52,127 nucleotides of DNA, from assembly GCA_005893305.1 (NCBI GenBank), contig VBOZ01000029.1, positions 1 through 52,127 of the forward strand. The letters are read 5' to 3'. The position numbers and the translations under genes are program-made. Origin of the DNA: Candidatus Eisenbacteria bacterium. GTDB lineage: Bacteria > Eisenbacteria > RBG-16-71-46 > SZUA-252. The notes below the pieces were generated by a model, which saw only the letters and a list, made by a program, of their open reading frames with translations, did no database searches and was not told where the DNA came from. This document shows positions 1 through 8,325 of this stretch, piece after piece (the first letter of the stretch is position 1; every line of letters begins with the position of its first letter).

Positions 1-1
1 G

Positions 2-955
2 ACGATGGGGCCGGCGCAGCAGCTGACGAACGACCCCGCGTTCTCGGGGTCGGCCTCGATCGCGGCGACCCGCGATGGGGTGGTGCACGTGGCGTGGGTG
101 GATACGCGGACAGCGTCGCAGCAGATCTGGACGAAGCGTTTCGTTCCGGGGAGCGGGTGGACGCCGGACGAGCTGCTGGTGTTCAGCACGGCCGCGGCGG
201 CGCAGCCGTCGTTGACGTCGGACTACGAGGGTCATCTGCATTTGGTATGGCGGGACAGCCGGGACGGGGACAACGAGATCTACTACAAGGAGTATCGTCC
301 GGGCACGGGGTGGGACGCAGCGGATACGCGGCTGACGGTGAACGCGGCGACGCAAAGCGAGCCGAACGTGGATGCCGACCCTCAGAGCAACGTCTATGTC
401 GTATGGACGGACCAGCGAAACGGGGCTGCGAATCCGGATATTTTCTACAAGGAGCGGAAGGGCGCTGCGTGGCAGGCGGAGGTGGCGCTCGTTTCGTCCG
501 CGAGCGACACGACCAATTCGGTGCAGCAGTTCCCGGCGATTGCCCACGACGGCCAGGCGACGACCTATGTGGCCTGGACGGATCACCGCCTCCCGGCATC
601 CTCGGGCAAGAATCGAGAGGTTTTTTACAAGGTGGGGACCGGCTTCGTGACGGGGGTGGAGACGGAATCGGCTCCGCCGCTGGCCCGGCTCCTGCGCAAT
701 TACCCGAACCCGTTCAATCCGGCGACGAAGATCGTGTTCCGGCTGGAACGGGACGCTCAGGCGACGCTGCGGGTCTTCGACGTCCACGGGCGCCTTGTGC
801 GGACGCTTGTGGACTCGTATTTGGCGGCCGGCCCGCGGACGGTGGAGTGGGACGGTCGGGACGACCGGGGCCATCCCCTAGCGTCAGGGACCTACTACAT
901 GAGGCTCCAGGGCGGCGGGACGTACGTCTCACGAGCCGTCAGCCTCCTGAAGTAG
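2..955 (+). CDS. Secreted repeat protein with C-terminal FlgD/T9SS-like sorting domain, 5'-truncated
   Basis: The reading frame is open to the left edge of the window, so the N-terminus and any signal peptide are missing; an internal ATG lies at base 5. The visible part holds at least four copies of a beta-propeller-like unit of the form V-x-V-A-W-x-D-x-R followed by an I/F-Y-Y/T-K strand (VAWVDTR, LVWRDSR, VVWTDQR, VAWTDHR), as in sialidase-like propellers. The last ~85 residues form a FlgD-Ig-like/type IX-like tail: YPNPFNPATKI, then a beta-rich stretch ending LASGTYYMRL and a short basic end. Such tails direct or anchor surface and secreted proteins in FCB-group bacteria. The ligand is unknown, and enzymatic activity cannot be claimed. 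Confidence 0.8.
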   Translation, partial: TMGPAQQLTNDPAFSGSASIAATRDGVVHVAWVDTRTASQQIWTKRFVPGSGWTPDELLVFSTAAAAQPSLTSDYEGHLHLVWRDSRDGDNEIYYKEYRPGTGWDAADTRLTVNAATQSEPNVDADPQSNVYVVWTDQRNGAANPDIFYKERKGAAWQAEVALVSSASDTTNSVQQFPAIAHDGQATTYVAWTDHRLPASSGKNREVFYKVGTGFVTGVETESAPPLARLLRNYPNPFNPATKIVFRLERDAQATLRVFDVHGRLVRTLVDSYLAAGPRTVEWDGRDDRGHPLASGTYYMRLQGGGTYVSRAVSLLK

Positions 956-1018
956 CGCGGTTTGCAGGGCTTCTTGGCGGTCGCGGAGGACGCACAATTT
1001 GGCCCAGGACAATGCCCG

Positions 1019-1047
1019 TTGACCCTCGCAACTGAAAGTGCTATAAT
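1019..1047 (+). promoter_or_regulatory. Near-consensus sigma-70 promoter with extended -10
   Basis: TTGACC at 1019-1024 and TATAAT at 1042-1047 are separated by exactly 17 bases, and a TG one base before the -10 hexamer makes an extended -10. It lies about 175 bases upstream of the GTG start at 1222, so the transcript would carry a leader of about 165 bases. It is the best housekeeping promoter I noticed in the window. Confidence 0.75.
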
Positions 1048-1221
1048 CTTCCCAGTTCGCAGGCGCGTACCGCGAAGCGGGCGTTGTCTTCGAGGCGGGG
1101 GCGTGTCGGCCACACTGGCCGCCAGGATCTCGCCTCGATTCATTTCCGTATAGAGGCCGAGGCGCGCTCCATCCGAGTCCTCACGCAACCTCAGGGTCTA
1201 CAACCAAGCGAGGTTCCCCCG

Positions 1222-2862
1222 GTGTTCCGTCCCAATTCGGTGTCCGCGTCACGCCGCTTCGCCTCCGCTCTGCTCCTGACAGCTCTCGTCGCCCTCGTCG
1301 TCGCTTCCCCCGCATTGGCGGGGGGGAAGACGGACAGGAGGGACATGTACGACGTCTTCTCCGTGGGCCCGCGGCCCTCGCAGACCCCGGCAGTCTCCGA
1401 GACGACGATCAAGCACAAGGCCTACTTCACGGACCTCGAGGGGAGCAACGCCGGTTGGGGTTCCATCGATTATCGCCTGGGCCAACCCAACGCGTGGCAT
1501 CGGGTCACGGGAATCGAATCGTGCGTCGGGAACGCGTGGTGGTGCGGCGTGACGGGGCTCACGTACGGGGACGGCTACGACAACAATTGGGTGCAGACAC
1601 TGAAAACTGCCACCCCGATCAATCTCGCCAGCTCGTCCGGAAACGTCCTGACATTCAAGCACCGCTGCATGACGGAGGACGGGTACGATTTCGCCTGGGT
1701 TCTGATCCATGACGGCTCGACGGCCTCGACCTGGGACACACTCGCCCAGTACTCGGGATTTCTCGGCACAAGCTGCATCAACGCGTCGCTCCCGATCCCG
1801 GATACCTGGACGACGAGACAACAGCCGATTCAGCTCATGTTCCTGTTCGGTTCGGATTTCAGCTACTCCCGGGCCGACTCCAACAATACCTTCACCGGCT
1901 GGTCGATCGACGACGTGAAGATCACGGCCACCGGCGGCGCCGTGAAGTTCTTCGACGACATGGAGGCCGGCGGCTCGAACTGGGTCGCCAGCTCGCCCGA
2001 CCCCGGGCCGATGTGGCACATTGAAAATTCGCCCGGGACTTCGGTGCCGGCGTCCTGCTTCTTCCTCAGCACGAACGTATGGGTTCCATTCCAAGGGTTC
2101 GGGTTCGGCCAGGTGCCGGATTTCGTGGATGCGATGCTCACGTCGCCTCCCGTCGACATCACCGGGATCTTTGTGGGCGCGAACACGTCGTTGCGATTGC
2201 AGTTCGACAACTGGATCAACCTTCCCTCTGAAAACAACGTGGTCTGGTCCCTCTGGATCCAAGGCTCGAATGACGGCGCTACGTGGACGCCGTGGCACAA
2301 TGCGCTCTATCCGATCACGTTCACGGGGACAGTCGCGCAGTGCGTGGAGGGGAGCTACATCGAATTCAACCCCTACAACACGCCGCGGACGGGTGTCCAG
2401 CCGGGGACCCGATTCGTCCGCCTCGGATTCCGCATCCGCGATGAGAAGCCGACCGACATAGACGCGAGCATTCTTCGATTGGGGAACCGGACCGAAGGAA
2501 TTTACTTCGACAATATCGGGGTCTACTCGATTTACACGATCACCGGGGTGGAACCGGTAGACGGGGTCCCGGTGAGCACCCGCGCGTCGATCCAGAGGGT
2601 CTATCCGAACCCGTTCAACCCGGCCACGACGATCGAGTTCTCGGTGCCCAAGGCGGGAGCGACCACGGTGCGGATCTTCGACCTACAAGGGAAGGCCTTG
2701 GCGACGCTCGCGAACAGCAGCATGTCGGCGGGCGTCTATCGGGTTCGTTGGAACGGCAAGACCGAAGACGGTCGCGATCTCTCCTCCGGAGTCTATTTCG
2801 TCAGCGTGGAGAACGCGGGCAGCCATAGCCGCGGATCCGCGCGAATCATCATGATGAAGTAG
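1222..2862 (+). CDS. Secreted protein with C-terminal FlgD/T9SS-like sorting domain
   Basis: Start chosen at GTG 1222: the frame is open further upstream, but a GAGG ribosome-binding site lies at 1209-1212 and the protein then begins with basic residues and a hydrophobic stretch ending in ASPALAGG, a classical Sec signal peptide. The mature part (about 510 residues) is rich in Trp, Asp and Gly and seems to hold two similar jelly-roll-like modules; WSIDDVKI and FDNIGVYSI resemble MAM/immune-inhibitor-A-type accessory domains. No peptidase motif is visible. The C-terminus (YPNPFNPATTIEF, LSSGVYFVSV, basic end) is the same sorting tail as in the gene upstream. Probably a surface or exported protein; substrate unknown. 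Confidence 0.85.
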   Translation: MFRPNSVSASRRFASALLLTALVALVVASPALAGGKTDRRDMYDVFSVGPRPSQTPAVSETTIKHKAYFTDLEGSNAGWGSIDYRLGQPNAWHRVTGIESCVGNAWWCGVTGLTYGDGYDNNWVQTLKTATPINLASSSGNVLTFKHRCMTEDGYDFAWVLIHDGSTASTWDTLAQYSGFLGTSCINASLPIPDTWTTRQQPIQLMFLFGSDFSYSRADSNNTFTGWSIDDVKITATGGAVKFFDDMEAGGSNWVASSPDPGPMWHIENSPGTSVPASCFFLSTNVWVPFQGFGFGQVPDFVDAMLTSPPVDITGIFVGANTSLRLQFDNWINLPSENNVVWSLWIQGSNDGATWTPWHNALYPITFTGTVAQCVEGSYIEFNPYNTPRTGVQPGTRFVRLGFRIRDEKPTDIDASILRLGNRTEGIYFDNIGVYSIYTITGVEPVDGVPVSTRASIQRVYPNPFNPATTIEFSVPKAGATTVRIFDLQGKALATLANSSMSAGVYRVRWNGKTEDGRDLSSGVYFVSVENAGSHSRGSARIIMMK

Positions 2863-2910
2863 TCGGCCACCGTCGACGAGGGTCCAAATCCGCTGTGGTA
2901 CATTGCGCGG

Positions 2911-3519
2911 GTGGATCTCTATCGGGACGGCGGCAAGCGAGTCCTCGACCTCCTTCTCGCATCGATCGCGCTCCTCTTCGCCCTCCCCGTGATCGCGCTC
3001 GCGGCCGCCGCGATTCGATTGGATTCGGAGGGGCCGGTATTCCACCGCGCCACCCGCGTCGGCCGTGGCGGGAAAAAATTCACGTTCCTCAAGCTCCGCT
3101 CCATGCAGATCGGCGCCGAGGAGCTCCGGGGTCTCCTGCTTCATCTGAACCAGGCGCAGGGAGCTGCCTTCAAGCTGCACAACGATCCTCGGGTCACGCG
3201 GGTCGGCCGCTTTCTCCGTAAGACCAGCCTCGACGAGCTCCCTCAGCTCTGGCACGTCCTCGAAGGACACATGAGCCTTGTCGGTCCGCGCCCCCCTTTT
3301 CCCGAAGAGGTGGAGAAGTACGAGCCGTGGATGCTGAAGCGCCTCTCGGTGCGCCCGGGCCTCACCTGCCTCTGGCAGATTCAGGGACGGAGCGACCTCC
3401 CGTTCGAGGAGTGGATGCGCCTCGACATCGAGTACGTGGATCGGTGCTCTCTCGCTCTCGATCTTCGAATTCTCGCCCTGACGATCCCGGCGGTGCTCTC
3501 CGCGCGAGGCGCCTACTGA
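2911..3519 (+). CDS. Sugar-phosphate transferase (polyprenol-phosphate glycosyl-1-phosphate transferase, PglC/WcaJ C-terminal type)
   Basis: Transfers a sugar-1-phosphate from a nucleotide sugar to undecaprenyl phosphate, the first membrane step of a glycan chain. The 202-residue protein is the short form: basic N-terminus (KRVLDLLLAS), one membrane helix or re-entrant hairpin at about residues 11-35, then the conserved block GPVFHRATRVGRGGKKFTF and the catalytic Asp-Glu pair in SLDELPQLWHVL, followed by SLVGPRPP and RPGLTCLWQIQGR. All family landmarks are present. It starts at GTG 2911 and is followed 60 bases later by the GDP-mannose pyrophosphorylase, which suggests a common glycan pathway. 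Which sugar it uses cannot be read from the sequence. Confidence 0.92.
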   Translation: MDLYRDGGKRVLDLLLASIALLFALPVIALAAAAIRLDSEGPVFHRATRVGRGGKKFTFLKLRSMQIGAEELRGLLLHLNQAQGAAFKLHNDPRVTRVGRFLRKTSLDELPQLWHVLEGHMSLVGPRPPFPEEVEKYEPWMLKRLSVRPGLTCLWQIQGRSDLPFEEWMRLDIEYVDRCSLALDLRILALTIPAVLSARGAY

Positions 3520-3578
3520 TCGCGGCGGCCGAGGTTCCCGTTGCCGCCCCGCGCGCCGTGTGGTACCGGTTGTAGCCC

Positions 3579-4649
3579 ATGCGCTTCCACCCAGTGATCC
3601 TCGCGGGGGGAAGGGGAGAGCGCTTCTGGCCTCTCTCGCGCCGCGCCCGCCCGAAGCAGCTCCTCCCGCTCCTGTCGGATCGGCCGATGGTCGCCGATAC
3701 GCTCGAGCGGCTGCGCGGCCTCGCGAGCCCGAAGGATGCGTGGATCATCACCTCCCGCGAACTTCGCACCGCGGTCCGCGTCGCCGTGCCGTCGGTGCCG
3801 CGCGAGCGGGTCATCGGGGAGCCGGTGGGGAAAAACACGGCCCCGGCCGTCGCGCTCGCGGCCTGGTGGCTCCGCGGCATGGGTGCCGATGCTGTGGCAG
3901 TGATTCTGCCGTCCGATCATCGGGTCGAGCCCGCGTCGCGGTTTCGCGAGGACCTGGCCGCGGCGGGGAGGGTCGCGCTCGAGCGCCGCGCGATCGTGGT
4001 GCTTGGCATCCCGCCGACCCGCCCGGACACGGGCTACGGATACATCGAGGCGGGAGATCCTGTCGCGGCGGGGTCCGAGTTCCGCGGAGTGGTCGCCTTC
4101 CGCGAGAAGCCCGACGCGGAAACGGCGGTTCGATACGTCGAGGACGGGCGGCACCTCTGGAACGCGGGAATCTTCGTGTTCGCGCCCGAGGTCATGCTCG
4201 AGGAGATCCGGACTCATGCGCCCGACATCGCGGCGCTGCTTTCGGATCTCCCCGAGCGTCCCGGCCGCGGAACCGACGCCGCCCTGGAGCGGTATTACGC
4301 GGCGGCCCCTTGGATCTCGATCGACTACGCCGTGATGGAGCGCACGCGGCGCGCCGTCGTGGCGCGCGCGGGCTTCGCGTGGGATGATCTGGGCTCCTGG
4401 GCGGCCCTGGAATCGCAGGGCGCCAAGGACGCGCGCGGGAACGTCGTCCACGGACGGGCTCTGCTCGAGGACTCGAGCGGCGTCATCGCGTATTCGGACG
4501 GCGGGCTCGTCGCGGGCATCGGGGTGAAGGATCTGGTCATCGTCCATACCGGCGATGTGACGCTTGTCTGTCCTCGCGACCGGGCACAGGAGGTGCGCGC
4601 ACTCGTGGAACGGATCAAGAAGGAGAAGGATGCCGACGCGCTCCTCTAG
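3579..4649 (+). CDS. manC: Mannose-1-phosphate guanylyltransferase (GDP-mannose pyrophosphorylase)
   Basis: Makes GDP-mannose from mannose-1-phosphate and GTP in the cytoplasm. The nucleotidyltransferase signature is at the N-terminus (LAGGRGERFWPLSR, then PKQLLPL), GEPVGKNTAPAVALAA follows at about residue 82, FREKPD at about 174 and LWNAGIFVF at about 194; the C-terminal part carries SIDYAVMERT and WDDLGSWAAL. The 356-residue length matches the single-domain guanylyltransferase and lacks the fused isomerase of longer ManC proteins, so mannose-6-phosphate isomerase and phosphomannomutase must be encoded elsewhere. Its 3' end overlaps the next gene by 20 bases. It could feed both the transferase upstream and the polyprenyl-phosphate-mannose synthase-like gene near 36 kb. 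Confidence 0.93.
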   Translation: MRFHPVILAGGRGERFWPLSRRARPKQLLPLLSDRPMVADTLERLRGLASPKDAWIITSRELRTAVRVAVPSVPRERVIGEPVGKNTAPAVALAAWWLRGMGADAVAVILPSDHRVEPASRFREDLAAAGRVALERRAIVVLGIPPTRPDTGYGYIEAGDPVAAGSEFRGVVAFREKPDAETAVRYVEDGRHLWNAGIFVFAPEVMLEEIRTHAPDIAALLSDLPERPGRGTDAALERYYAAAPWISIDYAVMERTRRAVVARAGFAWDDLGSWAALESQGAKDARGNVVHGRALLEDSSGVIAYSDGGLVAGIGVKDLVIVHTGDVTLVCPRDRAQEVRALVERIKKEKDADALL

Positions 4650-5283
4650 GCTCTTCTCCGTCCTCTTCGCCGTGGTCGTGGGATGTGCCCGCACGTCGGC
4701 CGCCCCGCCGACCGCGCAGAGCCCCGCGCCGGTCTCCAGAGGATCCGGAGTGTATGGCGGGGTGGCCCCCCGCGCTCCCGCCGCGAGCGCCACTATCCCG
4801 TCGTCCATCGCACTTGATCCCACCGAGGCAATCACCCCCCGTGAGCTCGCCTCGATTCCGGATCCGATCGTGGGGGAGGCCGCGCCCGCTCGGGGAGCGC
4901 CGGACAAAGCGGCCGCGATCGAGAAGATCGCCGCGGCCGACTCGGAGATCGCGCAGGCACGTTCGGCGGCGCCCTACGCCGCGGACACGCGCGCCGAGCA
5001 CCCACGAGGCGCCGCAAGCGGTGACGAGCGGCGAGGGGTCTGGCGCGTGCAGGTGTTCGCGTCGCCCGACCTCACGCAGGCGGATCGGATCGCGAAGGAG
5101 ACCTCGCTTCGCTTCGGAGAGCCGTCCGTGATCGAGTTCGAGGACTCGCTCTACAAGGTGCGTCTCGGCGCATTCGCGACCGAGGCGCTGGCGCAGTCGC
5201 TCCGCGAGCGCGCGGTTCGTGGGGGCTTTCCAGGGGCATTTCGTATGTGGAATACCGAGTCTGCTACTTCATCGTCCAAATGA
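4630..5283 (+). CDS. SPOR-domain lipoprotein
   Basis: Start set at ATG 4630, preceded directly by an AAGGAGAAGG ribosome-binding site inside the end of the manC gene; an upstream in-frame extension is not needed. The N-terminus (SRLFSVLFAVVVGC) is a lipoprotein signal with the lipobox Cys at about residue 18. A long Ala/Pro-rich linker follows, and the last ~75 residues (WRVQVFASPD, KVRLGAFATEALA) form a SPOR domain, which binds denuded peptidoglycan at septa. Likely an outer-membrane or periplasmic lipoprotein acting in cell-wall or envelope maintenance; translational coupling to manC suggests the envelope glycan genes are co-expressed. Confidence 0.85.
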   Translation: MPTRSSRLFSVLFAVVVGCARTSAAPPTAQSPAPVSRGSGVYGGVAPRAPAASATIPSSIALDPTEAITPRELASIPDPIVGEAAPARGAPDKAAAIEKIAAADSEIAQARSAAPYAADTRAEHPRGAASGDERRGVWRVQVFASPDLTQADRIAKETSLRFGEPSVIEFEDSLYKVRLGAFATEALAQSLRERAVRGGFPGAFRMWNTESATSSSK

Positions 5284-5328
5284 AGTTACGCAACTTGCTT
5301 AAAGTCACTTCGAATTGACCGCCGCCTG

Positions 5329-6912
5329 ATGGCCCAGCGCTATCGCGCCGCGATCCTGAGCGCGGAGTCGGTACCTTTCGCGAAGGTTGGCGGTCTGGGC
5401 GACGTCGTCGGCGCTCTGAGCCGCGCCATCGCGGACTTAGGCTGCTCCGTCGCGGTGTTCCTCCCGCGCTACGCCGACATGCAGCTGCCGCCGGACTGCG
5501 AGCTCGAGCTGGTGGCGAAGATCGACGTGAGGGTCGGCCCGGACGACCAGCCCGGCCTGATCTACCGTCTGCGGCACCCCGCGCACCCGCCGCACTACCA
5601 TCACTTCTTTATCGGGAACGAAACGTATTTCGGCCGGCCGGGGATCTACAACGATCCCGCGACCGGAGAGCCGTTCCGCGACAACGCCGAGCGGTTCGTT
5701 TTCTTCTCACGCGCGTGCCTCGAGGCGATGCGGGCCACCGCCTTCGTCCCCGACGTGATCCACGCGAACGACCACCAGACCGCGCTCGTTCCCGCCTATC
5801 TGAAAACCCTCTATGCCGAGGACGCGTTCTTCCAGATGACCGCGAACATTCTCTCCATCCACAACCTGGGGTACCAGGGCGTCTATCCGCCGGAGACGAT
5901 GGCGATCGCCGGCTTCCCGGATCGATACTTCTATCCCCTCTCGCCCTTCGAGTTCTGGGGAAACATGAATTTTCTCAAGGCGGGAATCCAATTCGCGGAC
6001 CGGCTGACGACGGTCAGCGAGCGCTACGCCGAGGAGATCCAGTCGGGGGAGGAGTTCGGCTTCGGTCTCCAGGGCGTCCTGAACGCACGGCGCGCGGATC
6101 TCACGGGGATTTTGAACGGCATCGACGTCAACGTCTGGAATCCGAGGACCGACCGCTCGATCGCCGCCCGGTTCGACGCGGAGTCCCTCGAGGGGAAGGC
6201 CACGTGCAAGGCGGCGCTCCTCGAGGAGACGGGACTTCCCTCGAAGCCGGACCAGCCGCTTGTCGGGATGATCTCGCGGCTGGTCGACCAGAAGGGCTTC
6301 GATCTCATCGAGGCGGCGGTGGGGCAGCTCCTCGCGCTCCCGGCGCGCTGGGTCGTGCTGGGAAGCGGCGCGGCGCGGTACGAGGGATTTCTTCGGGCGA
6401 CGGCGAAGGAGCATCCCGATCGCTTCGCCTATCGGTCGGGGTACGACGATCCGCTGGCGCACCGGATCGAGGCGGGGGCCGACTTCTTCCTCATGCCCTC
6501 CCGATACGAGCCAAGCGGCCTCAATCAAATGATGAGCATGCGGTACGGGACGATCCCCGTGGTCCGCGAGACCGGCGGGCTCGCCGACACCGTCACGCCC
6601 TTCGGTCCGGGCGATCGGTCGGGGGGAACGGGGATTCTCTTCGGCCCGTACTTGAGCGACGCGCTCGTCGCCGCGGTGCGCGAGGCCGTGCGCCTCTATG
6701 GCGAGCCGGCGAATCTGCTGCGCGCCAGGCGGAATGGAATGGCGCTCGATTTCTCATGGGCGAGCTCCGCGCGAAAATACATCCAACTCTACCGTCAGGC
6801 GAATTCCGCGCGGCGGATGGGATCGGGCTTCAATCGGTGGCTCGAAACGGTCGAGCGGGGCGAGTTCCCGGGCCCTCAACAACCGTCGCGGGGCTGGGAG
6901 CCGCCCGGGTAG
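5329..6912 (+). CDS. glgA: Glycogen synthase (ADP-glucose type, GT5)
   Basis: Elongates alpha-1,4-glucan from an ADP- or UDP-glucose donor. The N-terminal Rossmann domain begins with the GT5 signature KVGGLGDVVGAL (the Lys-x-Gly-Gly motif that binds the donor phosphates), HANDHQTALVPAYLK supplies the HxxDWHT-like acceptor motif, and HNLGYQGVYP follows. The C-terminal domain has ISRLVDQKGFDLI and the catalytic Glu region PSRYEPSGLNQM with RYGTIPVVRETGGLADTV. At 527 residues it is slightly longer than the typical 480. The ATG at 5329 has no strong ribosome-binding site, but it precedes the conserved first strand directly. No branching enzyme or GlgC lies in the window. Confidence 0.95.
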   Translation: MAQRYRAAILSAESVPFAKVGGLGDVVGALSRAIADLGCSVAVFLPRYADMQLPPDCELELVAKIDVRVGPDDQPGLIYRLRHPAHPPHYHHFFIGNETYFGRPGIYNDPATGEPFRDNAERFVFFSRACLEAMRATAFVPDVIHANDHQTALVPAYLKTLYAEDAFFQMTANILSIHNLGYQGVYPPETMAIAGFPDRYFYPLSPFEFWGNMNFLKAGIQFADRLTTVSERYAEEIQSGEEFGFGLQGVLNARRADLTGILNGIDVNVWNPRTDRSIAARFDAESLEGKATCKAALLEETGLPSKPDQPLVGMISRLVDQKGFDLIEAAVGQLLALPARWVVLGSGAARYEGFLRATAKEHPDRFAYRSGYDDPLAHRIEAGADFFLMPSRYEPSGLNQMMSMRYGTIPVVRETGGLADTVTPFGPGDRSGGTGILFGPYLSDALVAAVREAVRLYGEPANLLRARRNGMALDFSWASSARKYIQLYRQANSARRMGSGFNRWLETVERGEFPGPQQPSRGWEPPG

Positions 6913-6940
6913 CGGATCGCGGCGCATTGCCGCCGCTCTC

Positions 6941-6970
6941 TTGACGGCCCCTCCGGCGCGGGGCTAGAAT
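6941..6970 (+). promoter_or_regulatory. Promoter of tRNA-Gly
   Basis: TTGACG (6941-6946) and TAGAAT (6965-6970) are 18 bases apart and end about 28 bases before the mature tRNA, a typical arrangement for a stand-alone tRNA gene. Confidence 0.6.
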
Positions 6971-6998
6971 GGCCGTCGCTGCGGTCGCATCGGAGCGA

Positions 6999-7075
6999 GC
7001 GGAAGTAGCTCAGCCCGGTAGAGCCCCACCTTGCCAAGGTGGTTGTCGCGGGTTCAAATCCCGTCTTCCGCTCCA
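6999..7075 (+). tRNA. tRNA-Gly(GCC)
   Basis: A full cloverleaf can be folded: acceptor stem GCGGAAG (6999-7005) pairs with CTTCCGC (7065-7071); D arm GCTC..GAGC; anticodon stem CCACC (7026-7030) with GGTGG (7038-7042) around loop TTGCCAA, anticodon GCC at 7033-7035; T arm with GGTTCAAATCC. U is the discriminator and CCA is encoded (7073-7075). A run of eight T starts at 7077 and may end transcription. Confidence 0.96.
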
Positions 7076-7200
7076 GTTTTTTTTCCCGACACCCACAGAT
7101 TTCTCCTCTAGATTCTTGCTCCTTCCCAGCACGCGTGGTAGTAATTCAACCCGGTGCCGACGAACTGGGATCGGCACGACGCTCACGAAAGGAGAGGTGC

Positions 7201-7509
7201 ATGCCAGCTAAGAAGCGCGCACGCAAACCCGCGAAGAGGAAAGTCGCCTCCAAAAAGCGGAAGCCGAACGCCGCATTCATGAAGCCGCTCATGCCGTCCG
7301 AGGCCCTCTCTGAGGTGATCGGCGCGAGGGCGCTGCCGCGGACCGAGGTCACGAAGAAGCTCTGGGCGTACATCAAGAAGAACAAGCTCCAGGACAAGGT
7401 CAAGCGCACGATGATCAACGCGGACGACAAGCTCCGCGTCATATTCGGGGGCAAGCGCCAGGTCAGCATGTTCGAGATGACGAAGCACGTCTCGAAGCAC
7501 CTGAAGTAA
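7201..7509 (+). CDS. SWIB/MDM2-domain protein with histone-like basic N-terminus
   Basis: Start at ATG 7201 with a GGAGAGG ribosome-binding site just upstream. The first ~25 residues are almost pure Lys/Arg/Ala (a histone-H1-like tail), followed by a complete SWIB fold of about 75 residues: FMKPLMPSEALSEVIG, RTEVTKKLWAYIKKNKLQD, then FGGKRQVSMFEMTKHVSKHL. Stand-alone SWIB proteins occur in chlamydiae, some proteobacteria and other bacteria and are thought to act with chromatin, topoisomerase or RNA polymerase. 102 residues is the usual length. The tRNA ends 125 bases upstream and a terminator follows, so it is probably a single-gene transcript, cytoplasmic and DNA-associated. Confidence 0.9.
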   Translation: MPAKKRARKPAKRKVASKKRKPNAAFMKPLMPSEALSEVIGARALPRTEVTKKLWAYIKKNKLQDKVKRTMINADDKLRVIFGGKRQVSMFEMTKHVSKHLK

Positions 7510-7536
7510 ACGCGCCGTCTCCGTCCGGCCGTAAGG

Positions 7537-7574
7537 CGTCCCGCCGCGCTCCGCGCGACGGGACGTTGCTTTAT
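7537..7574 (+). terminator. Rho-independent-like terminator after the SWIB gene
   Basis: A 12-base stem (7537-7548 with 7554-7565, a single C-A mismatch, loop CTCCG) is followed by TTGCTTTAT. It starts 28 bases after the SWIB stop codon. Confidence 0.6.
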
Positions 7575-7701
7575 CTGGCCCGAGCGGCGCTTCCTGAGGG
7601 GGTGCAGTGGGCCGCCGCGGCCCCGAGAGGCGTTCAATCCCTGCTATCCGGGCCCTGACATGGGGTGGGCGGAATCAGGGGCTTGGGCGGCCCGCCAAGA
7701 G

Positions 7702-8127
7702 CTACCGAGGTCCTTGGGCGGGTCCGGCGTTCCCTGACCGCGACACCCTCCTGACGTAGCGAACCAAAGCGCCCAGGGCAAACGCGGCACCCACCACCGC
7801 CGTCCACGGCACGAACCACTCCGGGCCGCTCAGCCCGGCCAGGGAGCCCGCGGCGGCGATTGTCAGCGCCAGCTCGCCGACCAACAGCGCCCCCCACGCG
7901 AGGACGGTCCCAGGCGCCCATCCCGCGCGCTGCCAGAGTCCGATCAACGCGGGCGGGATGCTGATCGGAAGGCCGCTCAGAACCAAGACCGCGAGCCACT
8001 CGAACCATGTCTTGGGCCCCGTGCCGGCGATCAGGCGCGGAACGATCGCCGCCCAGCAGGAGATCCCCACGAAGAGCGACGCGAGGATCAAGAGGCTGAG
8101 CAGGACGATTCCGCGAGGCTGCCTCAC
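7702..8127 (-). CDS. Small integral membrane protein, function unknown
   Basis: A 141-residue protein starting at GTG, one base after the stop of the preceding small gene, hence the last cistron of the amidase operon. Four hydrophobic segments are visible at about residues 7-30, 45-62, 72-95 and 105-125; the C-terminus is basic (RYVRRVSRSG). No family is recognised and there is no catalytic motif. The tight spacing and co-directionality are the main support that it is real. Confidence 0.6.
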   Translation of the reverse strand: MRQPRGIVLLSLLILASLFVGISCWAAIVPRLIAGTGPKTWFEWLAVLVLSGLPISIPPALIGLWQRAGWAPGTVLAWGALLVGELALTIAAAGSLAGLSGPEWFVPWTAVVGAAFALGALVRYVRRVSRSGNAGPAQGPR

Positions 8128-8128
8128 G

Positions 8129-8314
8129 TCACTTCGCGCGCGCCTTTGCCTGGAGGTGTTCCTCGGTGAGCCAGGGAGCGACGCGGCGGAGCTTCTCCAC
8201 GAGCAGGGTCCGCTCCTCCCTGCGCGACTTCTCGTATCGTTGCTGGAGCCGTTTCAGCGTCTTGGCGCGCTTGCGCCGCCTCTGGAGCCACGAGCGTCTG
8301 TGATCTCTTGCCAT
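8129..8314 (-). CDS. Very basic 61-residue protein
   Basis: Starts at ATG 8314 with an AAGGAG ribosome-binding site whose first bases overlap the amidase stop codon. It is extremely rich in Arg and Lys (RSWLQRRRKRAKTLKRLQQRYEKSRREER) in its first 35 residues, predicted helical or coiled coil, and ends in a short amphipathic stretch (KLRRVAPWLTEEHLQAK). It could bind nucleic acid or a partner protein; no family is recognised. It is joined to the next gene by a single-base gap. The strong ribosome-binding site argues that it is translated. Confidence 0.65.
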   Translation of the reverse strand: MARDHRRSWLQRRRKRAKTLKRLQQRYEKSRREERTLLVEKLRRVAPWLTEEHLQAKARAK

Positions 8315-8325
8315 GTGCCGTCTCC

